A stretch of 64,000 bases of DNA, taken from NCBI GenBank assembly GCA_019722365.1, contig JADFUC010001453.1, positions 1,054,001 to 1,118,000 of the forward strand, read 5' to 3'. This document shows, in pieces, positions 25,931 to 36,079 of the stretch. The position numbers and the translations under genes were made by a program. The DNA comes from Lithospermum erythrorhizon (Eukaryota > Streptophyta > Magnoliopsida > Boraginales > Boraginaceae). Under the pieces are notes generated by a model that saw only the letters and a list, made by a program, of their open reading frames with translations, was not told the DNA's origin and made no database searches. Numbering within the stretch: position 1 is the stretch's first letter; every line of letters starts with the position of its first letter.

Positions 25931-27869
25931 TCACAAATCTTGGATCCTGATGTTGAGTCTTCTAAGCCAAACTGAATGGACAATCATGTGAAAGAGGTCA
26001 TATCTTTTTGGTGAACCATTAATCACAAAGTGTCTTTGTACTTGCTTGATTCTCCTATGCATTCTCAAGTATTGAGTTTGAGAAATCCCCAAAAGTATTT
26101 TCTTGATATTTGGTATATCCTCAACTTTAATAATAACTGAAAATGATCTCCAATTTAGTACATCACTAAATGGTGGAACATATCCATCAGAAATCAAGAC
26201 TGGTACACACTCAGCATAGATTGCTTCAACCACTCTTGGACTTGCAACTTCATAACCACTTGGGCACAAACAAAATTTGCTACTTCTTAACATTGATTCA
26301 TAAGATGTTTCCTTTGGAAGGTTGTCATAGACTTGAACATCCTCATCTTTTCCTTTCCATTGTTCAAGAAGAAGAGACCTTATATGGCCATGTAATCGTC
26401 CAGCGAAGAAAGCAAGGATTGATCTTCTTGACGGGGATGGACCTCCTACAAGTCCTTTGATTTCACCAGTCTTGAGATTAATCTCTGGTAATGAAGCATC
26501 CTTCAGAGGATTAAAGCCTTCTGAAGTATTTGCATTGCACAATACTCTAATGGAGTTGTTATACAACTCTGGCACATAAGCAGACGTATATGGCCCCTGA
26601 AAAATAAAATGCAAAATCACATTGAGATAAAACTATACAAGTTGCATGATGCTAGACTAACTAGAGCGATCATTTAAAGTTAGTTTAGTGGTCACGAATA
26701 TACTTGTAATTACAAGGTTTCAGGTCGAATTTTGAGCCGAACTTTTTATTTAAAAAAATGAGTACACGAACCCAATCATGACAAGAAACCATGAAATGAT
26801 CAGCTCCAAGACTTCGATTCCAATAAGGATGCCTTTGAGAAATGAGATTGATGTAGTCCACAATGGCCCTACCCATAGGATGGAAGTGATGAGCACCTGG
26901 TTCATATAGATATTTTACCATGTAAACTACACTAAATGGTAAGAAATAGACCAAAGCCTCCTCTGGATTTTCTGTTGTATACAAATTTCCTCTTTCCATT
27001 TCATGAATGAATCTTCCTTCTGTTGTGTATATACTTGTACATGGCCCAGTATGGAACATTGGCATTTCCCCTTCTTTATAAATGTATATCTTGAACCGAT
27101 TCTCCATTTCAATATAGCTCCTGATGATCAAACAATATTCAATTTTTTCATCCAAGGAAATAGACTAGTTTTGCAATCGCATTTCATGCACAATGTTAAA
27201 ATTTCAAGACTTATGTACAATTACTCATAAAAATATTTTGAAATTAAACAACAAAGGAAAGTACCTGTGGAATGCATTAGCATTTCTATAAATTGGTCCA
27301 TAAGGAATGTAATCATCATCATGGCCTTGATTTCTTGATATCATAGTCATGTTGTTTCCATTTTTTGCGACCTCTTTAATAGAAGCTCTAGCTTTTGACA
27401 AAGTGGCTTCAACCCTTTCTAGATTCTTGTTTGTATACCTTTTCCTTCCCTCAAAATCAGTAGCTTTAGTTATATCTTCATTCCAAGAACATGGAGAAGG
27501 TGATGGAGCCAAAATTGGTCCAGAATCCTCAACATTAAGGTCTCCTTCATGGTGTTCTTTAGAGATAAATTTGAGGGGCAAACTCCCAGATTTTGGAAGG
27601 ATAATAGATGGTCTTCCAGGAAATCCTACTAGAACACAAATTATTATGGATATAACAGCTAATGGTACAAAAACTAGTGCCAAATTTGAAGAGGAAATTG
27701 ATGAAAAGAAATGCAGCTTTCTATGAACTGATATTTTCAACATGTTTAATATTTTCCAAATATAATTCACATCACTCGCTCCCGACTCACTCATGCAACA
27801 CAAAATGAGGCGTTCGCTCCTTGTAAGACAACCATCAACATTAACATGCCCCAACTCCTTGTACGACAA
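25931..27869 (-). CDS. GT47 exostosin-family glycosyltransferase, type II membrane protein
   Basis: Three exons: 27869-27265 (or starting at an internal ATG), 27120-26772 and 26596-25931; up to 539 aa. A hydrophobic segment, LALVFVPLAVISIIICVLVGF, near the N-terminus is a signal anchor for the Golgi membrane. The GT47 domain follows: RFKIYIYKEGE, FLPFSVVYMV, SRSLGADHF-like RHPYWNRSLGADHFMVSCHDW, then NTSEGFNP, RSILAFFAG and the strongly conserved SKFCLCPSGYEVASPRVVEA with IYAECVPVLISDGYVPPFSDVL. Proteins of this class resemble Arabidopsis At5g03795/At3g07620-type putative transferases that build cell-wall polysaccharides; donor and acceptor are unknown. The true start is uncertain: methionines at 27869, about 27796 and about 27741 are in frame, and 27741 is closest to the membrane anchor. 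The junction CHDW|GPYTSA keeps frame. Confidence 0.9.
26665..26735 (+). mobile_element. SINE-head-like fragment in a GT47 intron
   Basis: On the plus strand, GTTAGTTTAGTGGTCA resembles a pol III A box. About 40 bases later AGGTTTCAGGTCGAATTTT resembles a B box carrying small changes. The spacing and order match the tRNA-derived head of plant SINEs. The element is short and lies in the 175-bp intron 26597-26771. No target-site duplication was found, so this is a weak call. Confidence 0.4.
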
Positions 27870-29062
27870 CCATTTTGAGAAATTTGTATCTATTTATCTA
27901 TGAATGGAATTAGTACTAAATAATGCATGGTATGAATACGGTGATGTCAGTGAATGTTTGGATGCATTACTTCATCAGAAGTTATTCTTTGCTGCAGACT
28001 AGTTTTATTCTCAAAGATCTGCAGATAAAAATGGACAGAAAGTCCTGCCAGCTAGCTTTATGGGGATGGATGTTAATCTTTATTGTATTGCAAAGTTTAC
28101 TTGAAAACAAAGACTCCATCCTATGTAAGTGTGTATGGCACTGATTTATTAGAGTATCAGATAATAGCAAAAACAAGACAAGTTATGTATGAGTTGCTGC
28201 ATTTTTTAATTACTCCTTTTATCCCTAAACAAATAATTCTATCAACATATTTAATTTTTTTCCATCAATTTAATCCAAATCACCAATCAATTTTTTCCTT
28301 ACCCACCTACAATGGTTTTAAACTATTTAATGTTTGGTTTAAACTATTTAATGTTTTTCAACATGCCATTGTAGTACTAACTACTAAGTAGTCTTATTAA
28401 TCGATTCAATCTAAAATAGAGAAACATATTAAGTACACACTTGAGGCTCATGATCCATTTAATTTTCTCGTACGCATACAAACTTCAACTACTCTTAACA
28501 TGCATGTTAAAGAAATTCTTAGATAGGATTTCTTTATTATACGAAGATTTTTTTGGTTAAGAATTACTGTATATATTAATGCTACTGAGATGCTAACAAT
28601 AGTACTTAACTTGTGGCGTACGTTTATAACAATCGTTTATGTCCAATGATTTTTATACTAAATCATTTGCAATAAATCATCTATGATCGGCACAAGTAAA
28701 ATTATAATCGTATTGGAAACAGACCACCACAGTTACTACTTACTAGTACGTATTAAATAATGGCAACAAAAAATAAAGAAGATCAAATGAGCAAGATATG
28801 TAGCCATTCATTATTCAATTTCTTAGTATTGCAAACATGTAGGAAGAAATATATTCTGCAGAAGAATTCTAGAGAAGTAGATTATCAGTAAAGCCTTCAA
28901 TATAGATCTCGCAATTATCCTCTAATATATATAGAACTGCACGCCGACTTCCAACTTTATGGAGAGGTAGATAACTCGCAGGTGCTACTTCATAGAAAGC
29001 CAAAGACATGGCATTCAATTTTCAGGAACTGTGTGCGCGAAGACAAGGCTCATAAGCATTGT
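27870..29062. other. intergenic region between the GT47 and RPC7 genes
   Basis: Several frames of 60-100 codons are open here by chance, but none has a recognisable domain, splice context or conserved motif. A decayed TTACTCC...AGTA-type segment (about 28205-28390) may be a MITE relic. I see no gene. Confidence 0.4.
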
Positions 29063-32000
29063 TCAATATATAGGCTCATCTGCAAAGACAAATACAAATC
29101 AGCAAAACCAATTAGAAAATTACAAGTTATCAATGCGACAATCCAATTTGGGAATTCTAATGATACATGGAAGAGGAATAGAGGATAGATAACTTATTCA
29201 ACTCCACCTCTTTGTATTATTTACTTTTCTATTGTTTCTTGGGAAATTTGGGAAGGGACAGAAGTTGTCTTCATATATCTAACCAGTTATAGCTATTTTA
29301 TATGGAGTAGCAGTTTCCTCATGTTCTTATTAACATTTGATATTCTTCCAAACAAAAACTATGAGTGAGAGAATCAAGCTTTGGAAGGAGATTTACATAC
29401 CATCACCGTCATCTGCCATGTTGTAGTCATCTTCATCATCATCAAAATCAATATTCTATAGGAAACCATCCAAATAGATATGTGATAAATACATGTACAT
29501 TACACCAATAAACACAAAATCAAAAGATATAGTGTTTTCATGTGTTAAGAGCTAAGTTGTAGCAGCAATTTAGTTATGGGAACCACAATTAAATTGCATT
29601 TTAATTACTATAATGACATCAAAATTACTAAATATCTACTACCTCCGTTCTGGGTGTCAGAGCACCGAGCTTTTGATATGGTTAATGTTTAAAAAGCTTT
29701 GTGTGGGTATTTTTTGTTTGTATTGTATAATCTTGGTAAGCCCATATCGATGAAAAATACATTTCGAGTTAACTTTCAGGTGTATATTTTTTATCAAATA
29801 TTATCTGTATGAAACAAAATATATTTAAGGTCGAAATTTAAGTAAAACTATCAAAAAGTCAAGTGTTTATCTTTAGAAACAATACTTCAATACAATATCA
29901 TAATTCATAAAAAAATCTCAATTTTTAGTGTTAAGGTTTTAAACAAACTTACACTTGTCTTCATAAAGATGTATATGTAGAGACCCCGTGTTTTAACATT
30001 AGTATGAGAAAAGAATTGAGAAAATTGATTTCGTTTACACGGTTGTAATTAATGATTATCGAATATTATCTGTGTAATGTAGATATATTTAAAATTGAAA
30101 TTAGAATTAAAACTATCAAAAAGTCAAGTGGACAATCTTTTAGGAACGGATAAGCATTACAATATCATAATTCATAAAAAAATCTCCAATTTTTAGTGTT
30201 AAAGTTTTTTAAACAAACCCCCTTGTCATCATAAAGATGTATATATGTAGAACCCCATGTTTTAACATTAGTATGAGAAAAATTCAGAAAATTGATTTCG
30301 GTTTACAGTTTGTAGTCACCAGGTATCAAATATTATCTGGCCTTGAAATAATATATTTAAGGTCGAAATTTAGAATTAAAGCCATCGAAAAGTCGAGTGG
30401 GCCAATCTTTTAGGAGCAGGATAAAGCATTCTGATATCATAATTCGCTTAAAAAAATCTCAATTTTTAAGGTGTTAAGGTTTTTAAACAAACCCCCTTGT
30501 CTTCATAAAGATGTATATATGTAGAACCCCATGTTTTAACATTAGTATGAGAAGAATTCAGAAAATTGATTTCAGTTTACCTGGTTGTAGTCACCATCAT
30601 CACTAGATTCCTCGTCTTCCTCATTTTCTCTTTCCTCGTCTTCCTCCTCGCTTTCCCCCTCTTTCTTTTCATCCGTATCTCGGTCCTATAAGTTTGAAGT
30701 ACAACCACCAGAAATTTAGCCTTTAGAAACCCAAATCTTGATGATTGTCACACAGACAAATCATTATTATATTCCATATAGGAATAGAATCTCGGTAATT
30801 ACATTATAGATCTACTGTCCCTTTTGAGATATGTAATTATTAATGTATAGTACTACAAGTTCTTACCTGGTGCTTTCGCTCAAGCTTCGCAAATAGATCA
30901 AACTTGCTCAAATCTATCAAAATAGTTTGATTAGTTAGCATGGGTTAAGCACTCATGTAAATTACTTCTGAGTGTACTTGATGTATTAGGCAACATTAAT
31001 ATGAGAGTAACTCTAGGCAACATTAGTATGAGTGTAACTCTAAAAAATTATAAGCAACTAGCAAAGCATTCAGATAATCTCGCTTTCTCAGTTTCTTGTG
31101 GACTTGCCTGAGTCAGGTTTCCACTTTATTTGTTTTGCAGGACGCTTCCTTTCACCTAATTCAACATGAAAAAAAGCTTACTAGGCTATGCTTAAACAAG
31201 ATCAGATGAATAAAGGTAAATAATGAACGTCATGCTTAAAGCTTCTAACATTTCATCTTTGTTTTTGAAGTGAGGATGGCTAACAGCTAACCTCTTGCCA
31301 ATTCTGCTGGAACATATTCTGGTTCCATTTTAATAAAATGAGAAAGAGGAGGCTTTACATTTGTTTTCGAAGTAATCATGTCCGAGAACCTTTCTATTTC
31401 GTCCTTCCTTGCACCTGGTATAAAAATAGAAAGTTAAATACTCCATTTCAAATACTGAATAAGAAAAAATGCTACAAGAAACAGATTATAAAACTTACAA
31501 CAAAATTTGCATCCAACTAGACAATTTAAGACTTAACCACACAATCATCCTTGAGCGTGAACCAACTACCTCATCGCAAAGATATACATAACCATACTCT
31601 TCTATTTATCAAATGGCCCATGTGATCACATTACCAAAATAATTATTACACCTTTCCAACCTAGAGGCCGGAAGCCAAAACATATCATTGAAAAGGAAAG
31701 TCTTCACGACAACCACTCAGATCTTTATATCACCAAAAGCATCCAACTAGTACAAAATAAATATATTGCAAATTGCAACAGATTATGAGTGCTCGGACCT
31801 GTTGAGGACGAGAAAAAACATACGTAAACCTAAGAAACAATTTCAAATGTTTTATACATTTGCAATTAGATTAGCATACAATAGGCACATCTATATGAAG
31901 AAAACGCTTCCGACTTTCTGGAAATAGAAGCACCTCAAGCTCTTGAGTACAATACACTTAACACACTCTTACAAGCGCCAAGAGTATTCAATTTGCTTAC

Positions 32001-32838
32001 TTAAGGATAAGATTAGCTAAAATCTTATAATGTTTAAACACCAGAGAAAGGTCAATTGCCACAATTATTAATTAACAGTCTAACTATTCTGTCTCACGAT
32101 CCGTACATATCTGATTTACCATACTTCATAATCTAAACTCTAAAGCAACTCACTTTTCGAAACTAAAAGTCCAGAAAAATAGAAAAGAAACTGTGAGAAA
32201 CAGCCAGGGTTAGCCTAGTTGCCACGGGCATCACTCGAATGTCGAGGCCTGGGTTCAAAAAAAGGAGGAATATTTAAGCTAACCTTTTGAGCTTGCATCG
32301 TCAACACCTTCATAATAGTAAGGAGAAGCCCTCCAATAGCTATGCAGTTTCGAGTACCACTTTGCTAAAGCTAGTTTTTCAACAACACCGGCTGCTGTAC
32401 CTAAATCCTCAATTTCCTAAAAAATTAAGATACAGAATTTACCGGCTGCTGGATAATCCTCAATTTCCTCAATTATAGAAAGATTATCCAGTTTGTTTTG
32501 CAATGATAAAATTTACCAAAATTTTGCGACTTTAATTGAAACCCACAACTTAATTGAATTATTATAAAAATGTAGGTTGAAAAATACCATCTTTCTCTAT
32601 ATTTTTCACTAAATATTATACTCCGTACAACATATACAAATATATTGAATTCATAAAGAAAATTAAAAATTCCAACCATACAAAATCCAAAACCTGACAA
32701 ATTTTTTGAGATGGAGGGAGTAATTCTTTTGGGTGTCAAATAATAGAAACAAGTTACCGGGAAGGGGCACCAAGATTCTTGCTTTCCAGAGCGGAAGCTA
32801 CCAAATCCTCGGCCGCGGCCTCTCCCTCTAAATGACAT
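29063..32838 (-). CDS. DNA-directed RNA polymerase III subunit RPC7-like
   Basis: Eight coding exons: 32838-32758, 32416-32284, 31414-31292, 31155-31108, 30913-30867, 30685-30581, 29455-29401 and 29079-29063; 175 aa in one frame. The N-terminus is the glycine/arginine-rich MSFRGRGRGRGFGSF typical of eukaryotic RPC7/RPC31. The middle has LHSYWRASPYYYE, EPEYVPAELARG, KRPAKQIKWKPD and LSKFDLFAKLE. The C-terminus is very acidic (EEEDEERENEEDEE, DDDEDDYNMADDGDGDEPIY). The family forms part of the pol III initiation subcomplex that transcribes tRNA and 5S genes in the nucleus. The intron after exon 4 needs a GC donor (CAG|GCAAGT); a GT choice nearby breaks the frame. The intron after exon 6 and the one before exon 2 contain copies of exon edges. 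Confidence 0.9.
29641..29790. mobile_element. eroded Stowaway-like end
   Basis: The sequence starts ACCTCCGTTCTGGG, a Stowaway-like terminus. The matching opposite end appears to be the segment around 30130-30155 (GGACAATCTTTTAGGAACGG), inside the second copy of the neighbouring tandem block. This suggests that a MITE was later broken up by the local duplications. Confidence 0.45.
29792..30598. repeat. three-copy tandem repeat of about 267 bp reaching the RPC7 exon 6 edge
   Basis: The anchor word TATC(A/G)AATATTATCT occurs at 29792, 30057 and 30324. A second anchor, ATATCATAATTC, occurs at 29895, 30162 and 30434, giving periods of 265-272 bp. Each copy ends with a version of the RPC7 exon 6 3' edge plus donor. 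The genuine one is at 30575-30596; decayed versions lie at about 30034-30053 and 30300-30322. Confidence 0.88.
32205..32265 (+). mobile_element. truncated SINE head in RPC7 intron
   Basis: GGTTAGCCTAGTTGCCACGG (A-box-like) is followed, after GGCATCACTCGAATGTCGAGG, by CCTGGGTTCAAA (B-box-like). This order is that of tRNA-derived plant SINE heads. It is followed by AAAAAAGGAGG and then the donor of RPC7 exon 2 on the other strand. No full body or tail was seen. Confidence 0.55.
32388..32470. repeat. 54-bp duplication of the RPC7 exon 2 acceptor edge
   Basis: CCGGCTGCTG...TCCTCAATTTCCT occurs at 32388 and again at 32442. The first belongs to the start of coding exon 2 (minus strand). The second is a copy in the intron with a small deletion and keeps an AG-like acceptor above it. 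Confidence 0.85.
32621..32721. mobile_element. short degenerate Stowaway-like element in RPC7 intron 1
   Basis: The left end CTCCGTAC and the right end GATGGAGGGAG are flanked by TA. The element is about 100 bp long and AT-rich inside, shorter than the other MITEs here, so it is probably a deletion derivative. Confidence 0.5.
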
Positions 32839-34340
32839 TGTCAAGTTGCAGCAAATGGGCTGAGAAAGAAAAAAAATGAATCTGTCAAACAAAAAAGAGG
32901 ACAATTAAAGTGGGATATAGGCAGGGGCGGATCTACGACTGATGGAGTGGGTTAAAAAATATACACAAATTTTTTTAGCGATAAGATGCCAGAAATCTGA
33001 GAAATTAACATAAAGATCAGAATCAAGCATGAAACACAAATATGATCAGTCTAATCATAGGTCAAATTATGAAGTATGTGAATTGGCAGCTCTATAATAT
33101 TTTAAATCAAGCAGAAGTAAAAGAAAGCAGATTGCAAAAGAATAGCGACAATACATATTGCAGAAAGCAGTACCAATCTATCATTCTCTTACTGAATACA
33201 TCCTGACGATTCTATTATCTCCTATAAGCTAATTAATTAACTAAATTTAGTGGAAAAAACTAGAGGTGCGCTGTTTGGTCCGGGCGGTTTTTTCGGGCTA
33301 ATATTGTACCGTCCGAGTCAGTTTTATGAATCGAAAACCGAAACCTGTTCATTTTTCAGACTCGATTTGGGACTTTTGGGCCTTTCACAGTAAACCTATT
33401 ATCCAAAATAGATAGAAATTTGATGAAACAGACAGAAATATGTACATCGACAATGAACAGGTTTGAAATCTCAAATTCTAGTATTGCTGATAAGTAAACA
33501 TAAATTTGAAATGTAAATCTAAAATTAACATAAACATTTCGAAATCCTAAAATAACAATAATCTACCATAGACCTGGAAGGTTGGAGCTGACAATTTGGA
33601 GATTGGATATGCAACTAGATATTAACTGTTTCGTAATTCTGAATCAATAACCAAAACGAAATAATAAAAGCAAAAGAGTCGAAGCAATAAGCAAAACAGT
33701 GGATATTTCTTCGAGAATGAACTAAATAAATTTAAGAGCACTAACGAAAGTCACAAAAATCAATAGTTTTACAATGTCAATTATAGATTGAAATCGATGC
33801 AAAAAATCAACAACCAAAACAGAGAATAATTCTGACATTAGGAAAACATGGAGAATAACATGAAAAATTAGGGTCAGGGCTGACAACCCCAAAATATGCA
33901 TTCGAGGTCAAGTCCGGGTCTTGTCAAGCGTATTATTTATTTTTCGATATCCTTAATTAACTAATAACGAATAAGCTCAACATGATCCTCAACTCACGAC
34001 AACGACGCTAAAATATGCAATCCACGTCGTGTCAATTAATATAGTGGACAACTAAAAGTATCGTTCCATGGAATATGATTGATAACTACAGTATAACTAC
34101 CACATGACTCACTGGAACAAGTAATTACCACGCAATAATTGAACTTAAACAAACAATATGGAAAATACTACGGCAATATGCAGTAATTAAGTGGCAGAAA
34201 TAAACAAAACTAATAATAATAATTGAAAACACACTCAAGAGATGTAGCTGGTGGGTCGTCGGAGCAAGGATGAAGAAACTCCTGCGTTTTCTGGTGAATT
34301 GGGAGTAGAGTGGAGAGTTCTGTTATGGTCCGTTTGCATT
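32839..34340 (-). other. probable 5' UTR exon and leader intron of RPC7
   Basis: On the minus strand a pyrimidine-rich segment near 34330-34240 (CAGAACTCTCCACTCTACTC) ending at a CTTGA|GTGTG donor looks like a leader exon. TTTCTCAG about 20 bases above the ATG is a good acceptor. The inferred intron holds a GGGGCGGATCTA repeat (32922 onward) and an eroded hAT-like stretch (33270-33380). Transcript evidence is needed to confirm it. Confidence 0.4.
32922..32975 (+). mobile_element. terminus of a CAGGGGCGGATCTA-type element
   Basis: CAGGGGCGGATCTACGACTG and the downstream AAAAAATATAC match the left end of the element at 59951-60327 (GGGGTGGATCTAG...GAAATATAC). The other end could not be found, so this may be a fragment or an element with an eroded right end. 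Confidence 0.5.
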
Positions 34341-36079
34341 GGGCCGATTCAACTTTCATCACCTAGCTTAATTCGAATTAAAGGATCACCTAAATTTACT
34401 TACCTTTCCCTTAGAATAATGCATCATTGGCCCAATTAATCGTCATTTAAAAATATTTAAATGCTTTTATTAAAATAATAATTGGTTTCTTATTTTCGGA
34501 AATATGAAAATATTAACCGTTAAATGATTACACGAAGTTTTTGTTGGATGATGAATTAAATTAAGATGAAATTGACCTCTAATTACAGAGTTGGTAGGGT
34601 GTTTTAATTCACCTCTATTACCAAATCCAAAACTGACCTTGGAATGATTAAAATCAAAACACCACCACCTTATATTTGTTGCACATCCCTAATTATGGGG
34701 TGGGGTTAATGGAGTAGGATAATGGTGTGTTCCGAATTAATTTGGCAGCACTTGAACTCGTATATATGTCTCACTTGAATTGCATATCTACTTTCGAGGA
34801 GAACGAATATAGATGCTTGACAAAATTCCTCCTTGTAATGATTCAGTAGGGCAAAAAGTTCACGTTGAAATGGTCTCAGGTGCAAAAAAATACATTATTT
34901 TCAGTTTAGATGCCTATTTGTAATATTGAAACGTTTATATATCAATTTGAAAAATTTAGTTGAGTTCAGGTGTATGTTTGAAATTGCTTTATTTAATGTT
35001 AGTCTAATTTTACATTAGTTGTCATTCTAATAGTTTTTTCTTTTTGATTTAAATAGATAATTGATATCACGTTCATAAGCGTAGAATTCACAGATACAAT
35101 TAAATTATGAGAGACATACACATTAACACAACACATGAAATTGAAGTTATTTCCTAGAAATAAGTAATTATATTACAAAATATTAGTATGAATTTGTTTG
35201 TTTCAAATATTTACCATTCTATGATTTAAATACATATTTTACCTTATTAGTACTCTTATATCTCTAACAAATAGCATCCACTTCACTCATGTATGCTTAT
35301 TCTTTATAACAAATTCATTTCTTTATCATATAAGAAATTATGCAAAGGTCATGATTAGAAATTCCGATGCAATAATTAAGGGTTTAAGGATCCAATTTTA
35401 TTTTTTCTTAAAAAGCTATAATGACAATTAAAAAAAAGTAATTAACATTTTCAGTTATATTTCACTTAATAATCTTCATTTATTTGATTATTAAAATAAT
35501 ATTTAAATAACATTTTCAACTACTCATCTCTTTATAAATTTAGACCTTAAACATTCTATTATCTACTATAAACTAAATTTAGTAGAAATAATTATGATAC
35601 AATATTTAGTTTTACCGTCTTTTCTTTACTAATTCCGAACGAGCCTCAGTTTTATTCACCACAATTACTATCATTAAGGATCATTTTTAAATTGTAATTT
35701 TATCATTTTTGAGTGAAATTATGATATCTTTCAAATAAAAAATAATACGGAATAATGATGTAATCTTTCAATTACAAATTAATTTTGAGATGTATGTCCA
35801 AATTTTTCCCTTCTTTTCCTTCAAGAAATAAAGGTCGAACTCGAAGCTCAACTTTATTTTCTCTCTTTTATGCATCAAATCAAAATTAGAAAAAAAACTC
35901 TCTTCTCTTTAAGGATTTCCTAAACACCTCAAATATTTGCGTTTTTCCCTTTTTCGCCACTGTTTAATCCAAAATCATCAATATTTTTCTTCTAATTTTT
36001 ATTAATTATTTTTTCCTTAATGAATAATTAATTGAGTTTTATTACAGGATTCCAAAGCTTGATTTGAATTTGAATTTAA
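34341..36079. promoter_or_regulatory. divergent upstream region between RPC7 and PAB1
   Basis: These bases separate the inferred RPC7 leader (minus) from the proteasome gene (plus). AT-rich, with no conserved reading frame. The final 250 bases before the proteasome start codon are pyrimidine-rich (CTCTCTTCTCTTTAAGG) and probably include its 5' UTR. No individual factor site can be named with confidence. Confidence 0.35.

Noticed and set aside
28083..28391. 102-codon plus-strand frame between the GT47 and RPC7 genes
   Set aside because: It contains the repeated intergenic words AACTATTTAATGTTT and shows no conserved feature; a chance frame.
34251..34439. 62-codon frame near the RPC7 upstream region
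   Set aside because: It overlaps what looks like the minus-strand leader exon of RPC7 and has no recognisable protein motif.
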